From Zea mays (Eukaryota; Streptophyta; Magnoliopsida; Poales; Poaceae): 64,000 nucleotides of DNA. Under the pieces are notes generated by a model, which did not search any database, was not told the DNA's origin, and saw nothing but the letters and a program-made list of their open reading frames with translations. Shown piece by piece: positions 1 through 10,479 of the stretch (position 1 is the first letter of the stretch; each line of letters opens with the position of its first letter). The DNA lies in NCBI RefSeq assembly GCF_902167145.1, contig NC_050100.1:191139439-191203438 (forward strand), given 5' to 3'. The position numbers and the translations under genes are program-made.

Positions 1-432
1 CAATCTAAGACATCTCCTGGATGGGTTAAGAGGGAGCTGATGTTGATGACTTCTTCTGGCAGCGACTGAGATGGCTGGACAGGGTTGAACTCTTCTTTAA
101 GCGGGACTGGCTCTTGTAGCTCCTCAGAGGGCGGCGGTGCTGGTGGGGTGCTTGCAGCTTCTTCTTTGATCTCATGGGACGATGTTGGAATCTTCTTCAT
201 GGTGAGGGGCTGAAACAACTCTGGCGGGGGATCTTGGGAGGACTCGGGGTGCTCTTGCTTATCCATAGCCTGAGGGAAGACTGGAATTCCTTCCAAGACT
301 GTGGCTCCTTCCGGGAGTTCCCAAGCCTTCTTTTCTCCTCTGGTAGAGACCGGGTGACTTTCAAGAATCTAGGGATCTTTAGCTCTCATGGGTTGAACTG
401 GGTTCGATGAGGCGGGCTCTACGTTGGTTAGG

Positions 433-1128
433 GGTGACCAAGTAGGCCTCCATCAACTTCTATACATGCTCATCCTTGGCTTGCTTCAGGGCTTCAACCG
501 CAATGACTTCACGACTTTCCAATGCAGTTGCACGGGCTTGAGCTATGGTGAGATCCACATGGAGCTGACAGTTGCGCTTCTCTGCATCTTCTGCTCAGGC
601 AATCATCTGACGGTGGTGCCGAGCCAAGAAATCATATTGTGCATCTAGGGTGAGCAGGTATGCAGTGAGGTGCACGACTGTGGGCTCATCCTCAAGCAGC
701 TGCTTCCCTTCCAATGCACGCATCCTGGCCATCCAAACTGGACGGTCTCTCTGAAAGGGCGGAAAGAATCTGAGCGGTGTGTCGGCCACTTCTTCTTCAT
801 AGATCTGACACAGGGCCCTCAATGCCTTGCGGGCGACGACTTGGCAGGTGTCTTTGAATCTGTGCCCAGCAGCAGTGACACTCCATTCCACATGGTGCAG
901 ACTGGATCCAATGTATACAGTCATGACACACTTCTCTGTGCCATGCTCGACGAATTCACGACCATCATACTCTGGCTGACTCCTGATTCCGAGGTGAACT
1001 GTGCATGCTCTCAGTAACTTGGGGAAACCATCTTCATTCTGGCATAAGCTGGTTTGGCAGCGGACCTCCATCTGACTTCTGAGAGAAGGAAAGGGGGAAG
1101 CATTTTTGAAATGAAGGGATGAGAGCAA
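433..1128 (-). pseudogene. Internal ORF of element A, dsRBD-like pattern, with stops
   Basis: An open frame runs 1128 to 595 (177 codons) and continues past an in-frame TGA at 595, then through a TAG near 450. The product includes PEYDGREFVEHGTEK, CVMTVYIGSS and CQVVARKALRALCQ. It resembles proteins of unknown role found beside long-LTR elements in grass genomes. The spacing of a PEY start, a beta strand ending VYIG and a final Ala/Lys-rich helix is reminiscent of a double-stranded-RNA-binding fold; that is inference from pattern only. The downstream part is helical and charged. With two in-frame stops this copy is not expected to make the full protein. Start uncertain. Confidence 0.5.
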
Positions 1129-1206
1129 GAATTTTTTTAAGAAAATAGTTTGGACTCAAAAACTTTTGAATCAGGCTAAGGGTTATGTCCTGCGGCCAAC
1201 CTAACA

Positions 1207-1218
1207 GCTCTGATACCA
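1207..1218 (-). other. Primer binding site (tRNA-iMet) of element A
   Basis: The minus strand reads TGGTATCAGAGC, complementary to the 3' end of initiator tRNA-Met. It lies two bases inside the LTR edge at 1221, which fixes orientation and LTR boundary. Confidence 0.85.
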
Positions 1219-1517
1219 CCTGAAGCGTCCCCAATTCTCTAGGCCTCAATTGTGATACAATTACTAGTCCCAGGAGGCTAGTAAACACATTTATACATCA
1301 GATGATACCAAATCTGCTTAAACGAGACAAACCTACAAAGGTGGCGAACAACTTTAAGATTTGGTCCACAAGTCGGGACATATCATCAGAGTCGGGCTGA
1401 AGCAGCCCGATATACGCAGCGAAGCAAATCAGCGGTCCAACAGCCACAGGCAAGGTTGGGAACAGTCGTAACTCTTACCCGATCTCTTTTTTCTGAAAAA
1501 CAACAAATAAGCAAGGG

Positions 1518-1535
1518 TGAGTACAAACGTACTCA
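1518..1535. repeat. Short hairpin in LTR A
   Basis: Perfect 7-bp inverted repeat TGAGTAC-AAAC-GTACTCA. It lies about 300 bp from the LTR end nearest the primer binding site, preceded by an ACAACAAA tract. A similar hairpin is present in both LTRs of element F. Confidence 0.6.
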
Positions 1536-4500
1536 GCAGCCCACCTTCACCCGCAAAATGGGGAAATCAGATATAATGCATGGAATATGTGGAGCTCAGG
1601 ATATTTTGCAGAAACAGCAATATTTTATGCAGGGTTGTTTTGAAAAACATTTTGTATTTTGCAAAGCGCATCCTCTCCAAAAGGAGCAGGAAGTTTTTCA
1701 ATATTAGAACAAAATCCCCTGGACTAAACCATCCAGGTATCTCAGCAGTTTCCCACTGGTTTTCATTTTCAAAAACAGCTACTGGACTTCCCGTCCACCA
1801 TAGCTCACGGCTCAACCGCCGGACCTTTTAAAAACCACTTTTCTCAAATGCACCCTTTTTTTGAAAACAAAACACTAATTGTCATACCACACCAGACTCA
1901 TCCATTCCTATGGACACAGACTATTCGAATAGGTTTGAACTCTGCGCAGAGGGGTACACTTTACCCACTAGTCCGGCTCTGCGATCTCATGGCCAATGAG
2001 ATCCAAATCCGAATCTCTTTCTTTCCTCGCACGTCCTAACCTTAACGGTTATACCAGAAGGAGTCAGGCCACCGCCATGTCCAAACCGGACAAAACATTC
2101 CCTCTCCTTATCCTCCTGGTGCTCTCCAGCCTTCATAACCCTGGGGTTGGACCGTACGAGTTCAGATTGAGTGACTGCCCACACAGTCTCGAGTGGTTGT
2201 ACTTATCATGAGTACAGATAGTGAAAGATGATAAATCGGTCATTATACGAGGGGACAATCCTTCTGCTCACGCCTAAACCAGCTGAGCCATCACCTTAGG
2301 CCCTCCCCTAAACCAGGGAGTCCCTGATCATCCCACTCACAAGGTGATAGGGGTGAAAACCCTTCATCATACACATTTTGAAAAGCATTTTCTTTTGAAA
2401 ACTCACACCTTTTCTCAAATCATTTGTAACAAATATATCAAGGATTTATTGCGGCAAGCGGCTGGGTGGCCATAATAACTTGTCTCAAAATCTTATCATG
2501 CATAAAATAACAGGCAGAGGGTTGTGGTTGAAAAATCATAGGTAATTTATGCATCAAAGGGATCCAGTGAGCTTGCCGTGCTTATCCGGCGAAGGGGGAA
2601 GGAGAGCTCATGGAACTGGCTTCTGGCTCCACCGCCTAGCGTAGACTTGCAGATCTGGCCTCCACGAGACGGCACGAACGCTCCGATAACTATGCAACAT
2701 GAACAAGCAAACATACAAACCAGCAAATATACCAACAAATATTTAGTATAGTGGTCAGAATAGTGATATATGAATGGCCGGGTTTTAGGGGTCCAAAGCC
2801 CGGGCGTAAACATAATCACCAGGTGTGCTGGGACCAAGTCTCACACATATGATGAATCATGGCACAGGATCGAATGTCACATCTTTACTATATAATAGGA
2901 GTTCTATACAAAATAAATAATTACATTATAAGGAGACAACGGTCCAGCAACCCAAAGTTGACTGGGAGACGACGGCCTAGACCACTCACGAACTCATCAC
3001 AGCATCCTCCACGCGCCTCATCCTGTGGTACCTGCTCTTGACCTGTGGGGGGGTGTGAGACAGCAAGAGTGAGCTCACATACGTTCATCGCTCAACAAGT
3101 TGTGGGGAATAATGTGCCTGAACTCGCCAAAGATGGGAGCTCATGTGAAGTGTAAGGCTTACCAAAGAGGATGGTTAGAGCTGAGCATTGCTTTTAAAGT
3201 TGGTCAAAATTTTATTAGCAATTACTAAGTATAAGTAAATACCAGCCCAATTAAGTAGTAGAACAAAAGTAACAACCTCACCTGCGATGCAATGCATATG
3301 ACAAATTGAGTTTAGGTTCCATAATTTAATCATGTGAGTGTCCGAGCCGCTCATGACCGTGAGCACGGCTAGTATACCAGTTTTACACTCTGCAGAGGTG
3401 GCACATCTTTACCCACAAGTCATGTTACCCATCTGCCAAGGGATCGCGACTTCCCATACACCTCTACCGAGGAGGCGAGGCAGGGTAACACTACGAGGCC
3501 TTTACAAAGTTCCACTAGCTTCAGAAAACCCGCTACAGTTTATAGGAAGCTCCAATGCAGGAATCCCTTGCAGGACCGCCATCGCAGCAAAATCCTCCCG
3601 AGGGCCTCCCTACACTGACCACTCCCCTACTGCCCTTGCCCCTTTCAGGTAAGGTAGTCTTCCACTAGCTTTCCTAATTAATCGGCCAAGGGCGTCCCAT
3701 TAAACCCTTGTGGTAGCACTGTTTTCCCGGGTGGTTCTCCATGTTCCAATTAACATAATGATCTTATCATGAACAGTAATAATAAACAGATAATAACAGT
3801 GTGATCATGAATAATGTATCTTCATACCCAAAACCACATAAAAGCACTAGCAAGTACTACCCAAAAAGTTCAGTGGTAAACAAGGTATAAAGATAATCAA
3901 ACTAGGGTAACCTATTGGGTCCCATCAAAATTAACCTATGCAGATCATTATGATTAATTAGAACATGAGTGGGTAAAAGAAGTGATCAAGGGCACAACTT
4001 GCCTGGGACTTGAGATTCCAGGTACCAGGATGATCTTCAGATGACTCGTAACCTCGCGCTAGTCGTAGCAATACAAACAAACATGATATAGGCAGAATTA
4101 ACATCACACCAAACATAAGTACAAACTGAGTAATAACGATCTACGCGATGCTACGAGATCGTGGGTTCGAGAACTGCTAAATTCGGAGCTACGGTTATTA
4201 AGTTATGAATTTCCTAAAGTTTTATGTACTTGATACGAGATTAATTAAGAAATAAATTTTAATACCATTTTCATGTTAAAACAGTGTCACTATGTGATAA
4301 ACAACATTATTACAAAATTATAGGAACTGGAATGGACTAAAAAGGGGTTAGTATGAATTTTCTATGAATAAAATGAGTTTCTGGAATTATTTATATACTA
4401 AAAATCATTTTTTTAATTGAATTTCTGAATTTTCCTTTGAGTCTGGACTGCGCGCATAAAAACAGAGGAGTGCAGGGGCTAAACTATAAAAATGTCCGAG

Positions 4501-5458
4501 ACACAGGGTTATATAGTGATGGACTGCGGGTTCATTTCGTAACTCAATAGGGGCTCTTTAGGAAAAGTGTATGGCCGAAGGGGGTATTCTCAAATCTGGG
4601 CCGCCAGATCGCAAATGGACGGTGCGGATTAGGTCCCAATTCACTACGAACTGGTACACAACGTGGGGCTTCCGATTAAAATCCTGCGACTAGGATTTTA
4701 TGAGGACGGGATCTAATCTCGGTCATCAAACTACCATCCTACGGCTCAGATTCATTTGACGAAGGGGTACGCAAGATCAAATCTCCACCGCCTATCACCG
4801 ATCCCACGGCTCCCACCATCACAACCCTTCATCTAATCGTGGCTGTTCATCACAAAATCAATGGCCCGGAACTCTTCTTCCTTCTACCGATCGCCATGCC
4901 ACCATCTTCTACCTACGGCTCGGCTAGCATTGACACCGCGCCTGCCCAAGGGCCACGACCAACCAGAGCCGAAGAAACAGCCCACACGGGCGAGCGCGAT
5001 CCTACGCATCGCCGCCGGTGGGTGCCGCAGTCACGCCCTCACTTCGGTTCGGTCATGCGCTACATGTGTGCGGCGGCGCAGACACGGCCTAGAGCGTTGG
5101 ATCATTAGAGCGAGGCAAGTCCGGCTCCCAGGCTTACCCAATCACGAGTTCTGATGGGTTCTAGAGGACGCACTAATGAAGGGAAACAGGATAAAGGATA
5201 CCTCAACGACGGTCGAAGCAGTGACAAAGGTAGTCGCGGCGAGTAGCGGATCCAGTCGCACGGCGACGAAATTCTGGCCATCCCACTGGCCGCCCCTTCC
5301 TTCCTCAGCCACGAGCGCTCGGATCTGCGGCCAACGCAAGCGACAGCGAGAATTTGTAGGTGCCCTGACAACCTTCAATCTCGCCCAGTGCGCTAATGGT
5401 GATTTGGATGAGGCGGTGATGCCCTGATTCGACGGAGAACTGGGCGTGTCTAGGGTGG

Positions 5459-5466
5459 GTTATATA
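5459..5466 (-). promoter_or_regulatory. Probable LTR A TATA box
   Basis: The minus strand reads GGGTATATAACCCACC, a good plant TATA box in the direction of the element and within its GC-rich promoter-like segment. No expression evidence. Confidence 0.45.
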
Positions 5467-6687
5467 CCCCGAGACCTGAACGCAACAGAGAAAACCATCT
5501 CTAGCTGGCGTCCCCGGTGACCCGGAAATCGTGGCGGCCAAGGTTGGACGGACTTGCTTCCGTTGGCGAGATCTGCGGGGAAGAAGCGCCCAGACGTGGG
5601 TCCCACCTGTCGGCTAAGACATCCAGTGCGCCGCGGAAAGGGTCGACGCGCGGGCCCCACTCGTAAGTGGTTCTGTACGCGAAGAGAGAGGGGAAAGAGG
5701 GATGGGCCGGCCAGGGGGAGTTTGGCCCATTCAGCTAGGGTGGATGCCGAGGGGGAGTTGGGCCGAGCTCGAAGTGGGGCTAGGTGGGCCGAAAGCAGTA
5801 TAGTCAGCCCAGCAGGATTTCTTTCTTTTTATTTCCTTTCCAAATTCCATTCCCAAATCTAGAATTTGAATTCAAATCTTGTAGTATATTTTGTACTCAA
5901 ATTAAATATTCATCTTAAACATGCCAGTGTAGAATTTATTTATTTATGAATTTATTTTGTTAAAGCCAATGCTTTGTTTCTCCAAGTTAGAGTTTAAATT
6001 CTATAGACCCATTTATATATTGTTATTGACACTTTTATTTTTATTATCCACAAATGCACAATCACATAAACTCCAGCATGATGCAATAATTTAGTGGCAT
6101 ATATTTTATAATTATCTGTTTTTAAAATATGGTGTTCACATGTGATGGCACAAAAGTTCAAACTCCCACATAGATAAAGTGAACTTGTCTCTCCCTTTGA
6201 TATTAGCTCTTGCAAATTACAAATTGGGTATTACAGTAGAGTCTTGAGTAGAATCTGTGTCATGTGATGTTGAGATACTACTAGTGGTGGAGCGGAGGTG
6301 CTTACCAGGAGGGTGGACTGGAGGCGAAGCGACACTATGCGTGTAGCCGGCAGAGCGGAGTAACTGAGTGGGTGTGGTGTTTGCCTTGGCTGAGGGTGTT
6401 GAGTGTGTGTGGAGAGGGAGAGGGTAGCTGGGTGTATTTATAGCTGAGTGTATGTGGTGTAGCACAGTGAAGTTCACTGTTGGTGAGAATAGTGACGAAT
6501 GAATCGTCTGACTTAGTATGAACAGGAGAGTTATAGGCAGAATATGGGAGAAGAGTATTTTGGTAGTTTTCTGGAATATGAATCATGCTTAAGGGATGAC
6601 ATGGTTGGATAGGGAATAATTCGATAAGAATTTAGAAACAAGAATTATTGGAATCGGAGTTTGGAAGCCTGGTTCGAAGGAATCTCA

Positions 6688-6746
6688 AAGTTAAGCGTGC
6701 TCAACTTGGAGAAACCTGGGATGGGTGACCAGATGGGAAGTTCCCT
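6688..6746 (+). other. 5S rRNA-like segment inside LTR B
   Basis: AAAGTTAAGCGTGCT, then GGGATGGGTGACC, then GGGAAGTTCC lie in the order and near the spacing of the internal promoter half (A box to C box) of plant 5S rRNA. The 5' half of 5S rRNA and a T-run terminator are not recognisable, so this is not a 5S gene. Cassandra-type TRIM LTRs are a known precedent for 5S-derived sequence in an LTR. Confidence 0.7.
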
Positions 6747-6854
6747 ACTGGAAGGAAAATCACAGTCACCGGAGTTCGTATGACTGGAATATGGGTCTGG
6801 CTGGTCTTAGGTGGACTGGACAGCATGATGGATGAGTAGTTGAAATTTGGGGTG

Positions 6855-7530
6855 ATCGGATGATCGATAAATAGTAACGATGGTGAATAGTGTCGATGAA
6901 TAGTAACGCTGATGAATAGTAATGTTGCATAGTAACGATGAATAGTGATGGTGGCTAGTTCGTATAAACGAACGATGAACGATGAATAGGAATTATGAAC
7001 GAACGGACGAACGATCGGAATTTCGGCAGCATAACGGCAGGACAAAGATTATCTAGAAGAACGATGAATAGGGGCTATGAACGAACGATGAACGATGATT
7101 AGGAACTATGAACGAACGATGAACGATCAAATGATCGAACGAACGAACGATCGGAATTTCGGCAGCATAACGGCAGGAAAAAGATTATTTGGACGAACGA
7201 ACGAACGAACAATCGGGATTTTGGAAGCATAACGGCAGGACAAAGATTATCTGGAAGAACGATGAATAGGGACTATGAACGAACAATGAACGATGAATAG
7301 GAACTATGAACGAACGATGAACGATCGAATGATCGAACGAACGAACGATCGGAATTTTGGCAGCATAACGGCAGGAAAAAGATTATTTGGACGAACGAAC
7401 GATCGAACGATCGAACGAACGGACGAACGAACCATGAACGATCGGACGAACGATCGAACGATCGGACGAACGAACGAACAAACTAAGAACAGCGGGACGA
7501 ACGATCGAAGAACGACCGAACGATCCTTGT
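6855..7530. repeat. Degenerate GAACGA/GATGAATAG tandem repeats
   Basis: Dense short repeats of GAACGAACGATC, GATGAATAG and an interspersed ~120 bp higher-order unit containing GGCAGCATAACGGCAGG, seen at least four times. Open frames here are only translated repeats rich in N, D, R and E. Confidence 0.85.
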
Positions 7531-7631
7531 GCTAGTGTGTTCTTGTGTGGAACATGGAGTGGGTGTGTGGGGGGGGGAAGAGAGTTGCCATGAAATGGCT
7601 TGGGGTGGGATGAGAGGCGGCCCTTGCCCCT

Positions 7632-7640
7632 CTATTTATA
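7632..7640 (-). promoter_or_regulatory. Probable LTR B TATA box
   Basis: The minus strand reads CTATAAATAGAGG, a near-consensus plant TATA box about 500 bp inside the LTR start at 8148. Confidence 0.45.
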
Positions 7641-8148
7641 GCCATGGTGGGGGATTAGGGGGAGGGATGAGAGGATTAGTGGGAAGATGAGAGGATTAGT
7701 GGGAGATTAGCATGTATTTGTCTTGTATAAGTGAGATTAGCTTGCAGAGCTCACCGTATGACACTGGAGGCATACGTATACGTATGAGCATGAGGAAAGT
7801 TATGAAGAAAATATTTATAGGGACTTGAAAAATGATTCTGAAGGTATTTCTCAAGAGGAAAATACTTGGAGACATATTGGTGGAATATTTGGGCAATATT
7901 TCTGGAAAGAACTTGAAGGGGATTACTCGGGAAATATCTGGGCAGTATTTCTGGAAAGAATTTGAGGGGGATCACTGGAGAAACATTTGTAGGATATTTG
8001 AGGAGGATTTTGGAGAGAATATAGACCACTATATTTTATTTGCTGATATCAACTCGCAAACAAACATTTTGAAATGAAATTTGAAATTCATTTTGAATTT
8101 AGAGCGAGTTTGAGAAAATTTCAAGATTTTAATTTTTGGGATGCTACA

Positions 8149-8661
8149 CTTTGCGCACTCGATTGATATTCTTAGTGATTTGAGCTCCATTCTAGTGGTG
8201 AACTTTGTGCTATTCATTTGAGCTCAAGTCTTGACCGTGTGTGTGCGTATTGTTGTGGATTTGTGTGTGTTGCTTCCCTCCCTTACTCTAGTACTTTCAC
8301 CTTGATCCTTATTGTAAGGGCGAGAGGCTCCAAGTTGTGGAGATTCCTCGCAAACGGGAAAAGAGTAAAGAAAGAAGAAAATTGTGGTATTCAAGTTGAT
8401 CATTGGATCACTTGAGAGGAGTTGAGTGCAACTCTCGTCTGTTGGGACGCCACAACGTGGAATATGCAAGTATTATACTTGACCGAACCACGGGATAAAT
8501 CATCGTGTCTCTTGTGCTTGTTCTCACTGTGACTATTGTGTTTCGCAAGAGCTCGGTCCTTAGCCACTTGATTTCATTGTACTAACACTTAACCAAGTTT
8601 TGTGGTTATAAGTTTTAAGTTATTACAGGATCACCTATTCACCCCCCTCTAGGTGCTCTCA
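8149..8661 (+). mobile_element. Copia-type LTR 3' end (C)
   Basis: The segment ends with CACCTATTCACCCCCCTCTA then GGTGCTCTCA, the characteristic end of SIRE/Maximus-like and related copia LTRs in grasses, normally followed by TTGGTATCAGAGC. Here no primer binding site follows, so this is a 3' LTR or solo LTR. Its start is missing, probably because LTR B inserted at 8148/8149. Confidence 0.6.
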
Positions 8662-8714
8662 ACTAGTCATGAGCGTTTAAGGGTTGGGTACCTCCTCCCC
8701 CGAATCCTCCACCA

Positions 8715-10066
8715 ATGACGGATGCGGAGAAGGAGGTAGCAACAGAAAGACGGATGGACTCACCGCCTCGATGCGATTGTGGAGACTGTGCTGTCATCGA
8801 CGAAGACCATGAGAAGCAGTTCGTGTGTCCGAACATTGATTATGTGAGCCCATCGATACGCTAAATGTATAAACTAGTTATTTTTTACAATAAATTACTA
8901 ATTTATTCTCCTGCAGCGATACGGGTGGCGTAAGTGTCGTTTCAGAGAGTGGTTGTATGGTCCTTTGTCCCATTGGCCAGAGCCAGAGGTAAAGGAAAAG
9001 AAAAAAAATCAGTGGGCGGAAGAGTTGAAGTTTGATCCAGTACTCTACAAATGTGGTATTGAAGCTAAGTATGGATTAGTTCCTTCCGAGCTTGGTGTTG
9101 GATATTTTTGTGGACATATGGTCGATTACGATGAGGTTGGTATTTATTTATTTGCACCAGTTGTAATGTTATAGCGGTACTTACTATTTTTTGTAGGAGA
9201 CGGGGAAATGCAGTTGGGAGAGTTACGATGACAAAGGAGAGGTGATGCGCACAATAGAGTCCAAGAGACTAATGGGACAGAAGATGCGTTGTGGATCTCA
9301 GCTCGTCGATTCGTATATTAACGATCGCATACGCGACATGCGTAGGTACGCAAAATCTGCCTTTTATGATAGCCCGAAGCGTGCAGAGTATAGGAGGTTG
9401 AAGGCGGCAGATGAGAAGAGAGCACAGGATGCAAGGGAATGGGAAGCGGCTCGAGCCGAGAAACAGATGTTGGATAATCTTGCTGATCGCCTTAAGGGAA
9501 GTGAGTGAGAAAAATGATACTATAATTTTGTTAGTACAATTTATTTATCTTGACTTTGCTAACTTATTTTTCTCATTATATTTGCAGAGATTGGATGTGG
9601 CGTAAACTATTTGGCCGATGAGGCGCATGCAAGATATGTTCAGGATAAAATGGCGACGGTTGAGCTGATGGAGGAGGAGGAGGACGACGACACATCTAGA
9701 TTGAGTGAGCTTATTGCTCTCGCAGAGGCAAGATTACATGGAGAAGAGGAGGACGACACATCAAGGTTGAGTGAGCTCATCGCACTAGCTGAGGCAGGAT
9801 TACGGGCTCAAGAGGAAGAGGACGAGTTTATGTCTCAGGCCACCGAAGAGGTAGAGGCGGCTTATTACAAGCAGAAGTCTGATGAGGCTGAGGCTGAGGA
9901 TGAGCTATTCTCCCAAGCTGCAGATGAAGCAGAAGCCAATTATTACAAGAGAACTGTTGACAAGTGTGATGCAGGACAATGCAGCAAGTGGAATGAGGTT
10001 GTCGTTGAGGATTGCGCGACGGATGGCTCCAAAGATGAGTTACTTATAGATTGTGATTCTGATTGA
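8715..10066 (+). CDS. Transposon-borne Cys-rich/acidic protein, 376 aa, 4 exons
   Basis: Proposed exons are 8715-8843, 8917-9135, 9197-9500 and 9588-10066. All introns are GT-AG, the phases fit, and no stop interrupts. Residues 17-50 contain RCDCGDC followed by FVCPN and a Trp/Cys-rich stretch, resembling a GRF-type zinc finger. Residues 90-115 add KCGIE and a conserved GVGYFCGHMVDYDE block. The middle is basic and helical (DRIRDMRRYAKSAFYDSPKR). The C-terminal half has two acidic repeats built on TSRLSELIALAEA and two built on EAxYYK. Related proteins of unknown function occur with PMD/Mutator-like elements in grasses (recalled, not searched). It converges with the MURA-N/PMD gene at 12068-10480. 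Role in transposition is inference. Confidence 0.6.
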
Positions 10067-10479
10067 AGAAACGTGTAGCCTGTTATGTAGTACTTTCGTA
10101 TCCAAAATAATTTAGAACTCTACTTGAATATCCAAAATAGTTTAGAACTCCGAAGATGAGTTACTTATTGCTTGTCATGTTTTTTACAATTCACAAAAAA
10201 AATTTGCAAGAGTTCCCCTTATTTTATTAACAACCACAGTTCAAATAATCACATATTATAAGACATGACCACATTTCAACATACAATACATCACAAAATA
10301 ACAGAGAATATAAAAACATCCACATAACATAGTTCTTCATACAATGTCCACAAAACATAGTCCAAAATACAATGTCCACAAAACATAGTCCAAAACACAT
10401 AACATAGTTCACATTACAACGTTTCCAGCATGAGTCCAAATCACAAAGTTTTCAGCATAAGACCAACATCACGAAGTAT
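10067..10479. other. AT-rich spacer between convergent genes of D
   Basis: Contains several copies of ACATAGTCCAAAA/CAATGTCCACAAA-type short repeats (10320-10420). No gene. Probably the shared 3' flank of the two convergent genes. Confidence 0.5.

Larger units (their letters stand above)
1..6235 (-). mobile_element. LTR retrotransposon A, partial, with 5.0 kb LTR
   Basis: The element reads on the minus strand and leaves the window on the left. Order on the minus strand: LTR starting TGTAATACCC at 6235, LTR end at 1221, initiator-tRNA-Met type primer binding site at 1218-1207, then a degraded internal ORF. Only the 5' LTR and about 1.2 kb of internal DNA are visible. The target duplication cannot be checked because the other end is outside. 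The LTR layout resembles the long-LTR gypsy families of grasses, and a hairpin near its end is shared with element F (12304-24588). Superfamily is inferred: no protease, RT or integrase is visible here. Confidence 0.75.
1221..6235 (-). repeat. 5' LTR of element A (5015 bp)
   Basis: Bounded by TG at 1221 and CA at 6235 (TGTAATACCC on the minus strand). The length is unusual but known for some grass gypsy families. It holds a GC-rich central part (4.6-5.8 kb), a TATA box on the minus strand near 5460, and AT-rich flanks. Many short open frames occur on both strands; none looks like a known protein. Confidence 0.7.
6236..8148 (-). mobile_element. LTR B segment with 5S-like and GAACGA repeats
   Basis: The right edge is TGTAGCATCCC on the minus strand at 8148, a typical LTR start. 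The left edge is the junction with element A at 6235/6236, so A probably inserted into this LTR. Two TATA-like boxes on the minus strand (around 6441 and 7632) support minus orientation. It contains a 5S-rRNA-like block, a long (GAACGA)n-type tract and a T-rich 3' part. No internal coding region is seen, so solo LTR or half of a larger element cannot be told apart. Confidence 0.6.

Noticed and set aside
6688..6746. Functional 5S rRNA gene
   Set aside because: Only the 3'-half promoter boxes match; the 5' half and terminator are missing and it lies inside an LTR.
7293..7535. Protein rich in Asn/Asp/Arg (80 codons)
   Set aside because: It is the translation of GAACGA-type simple repeats.
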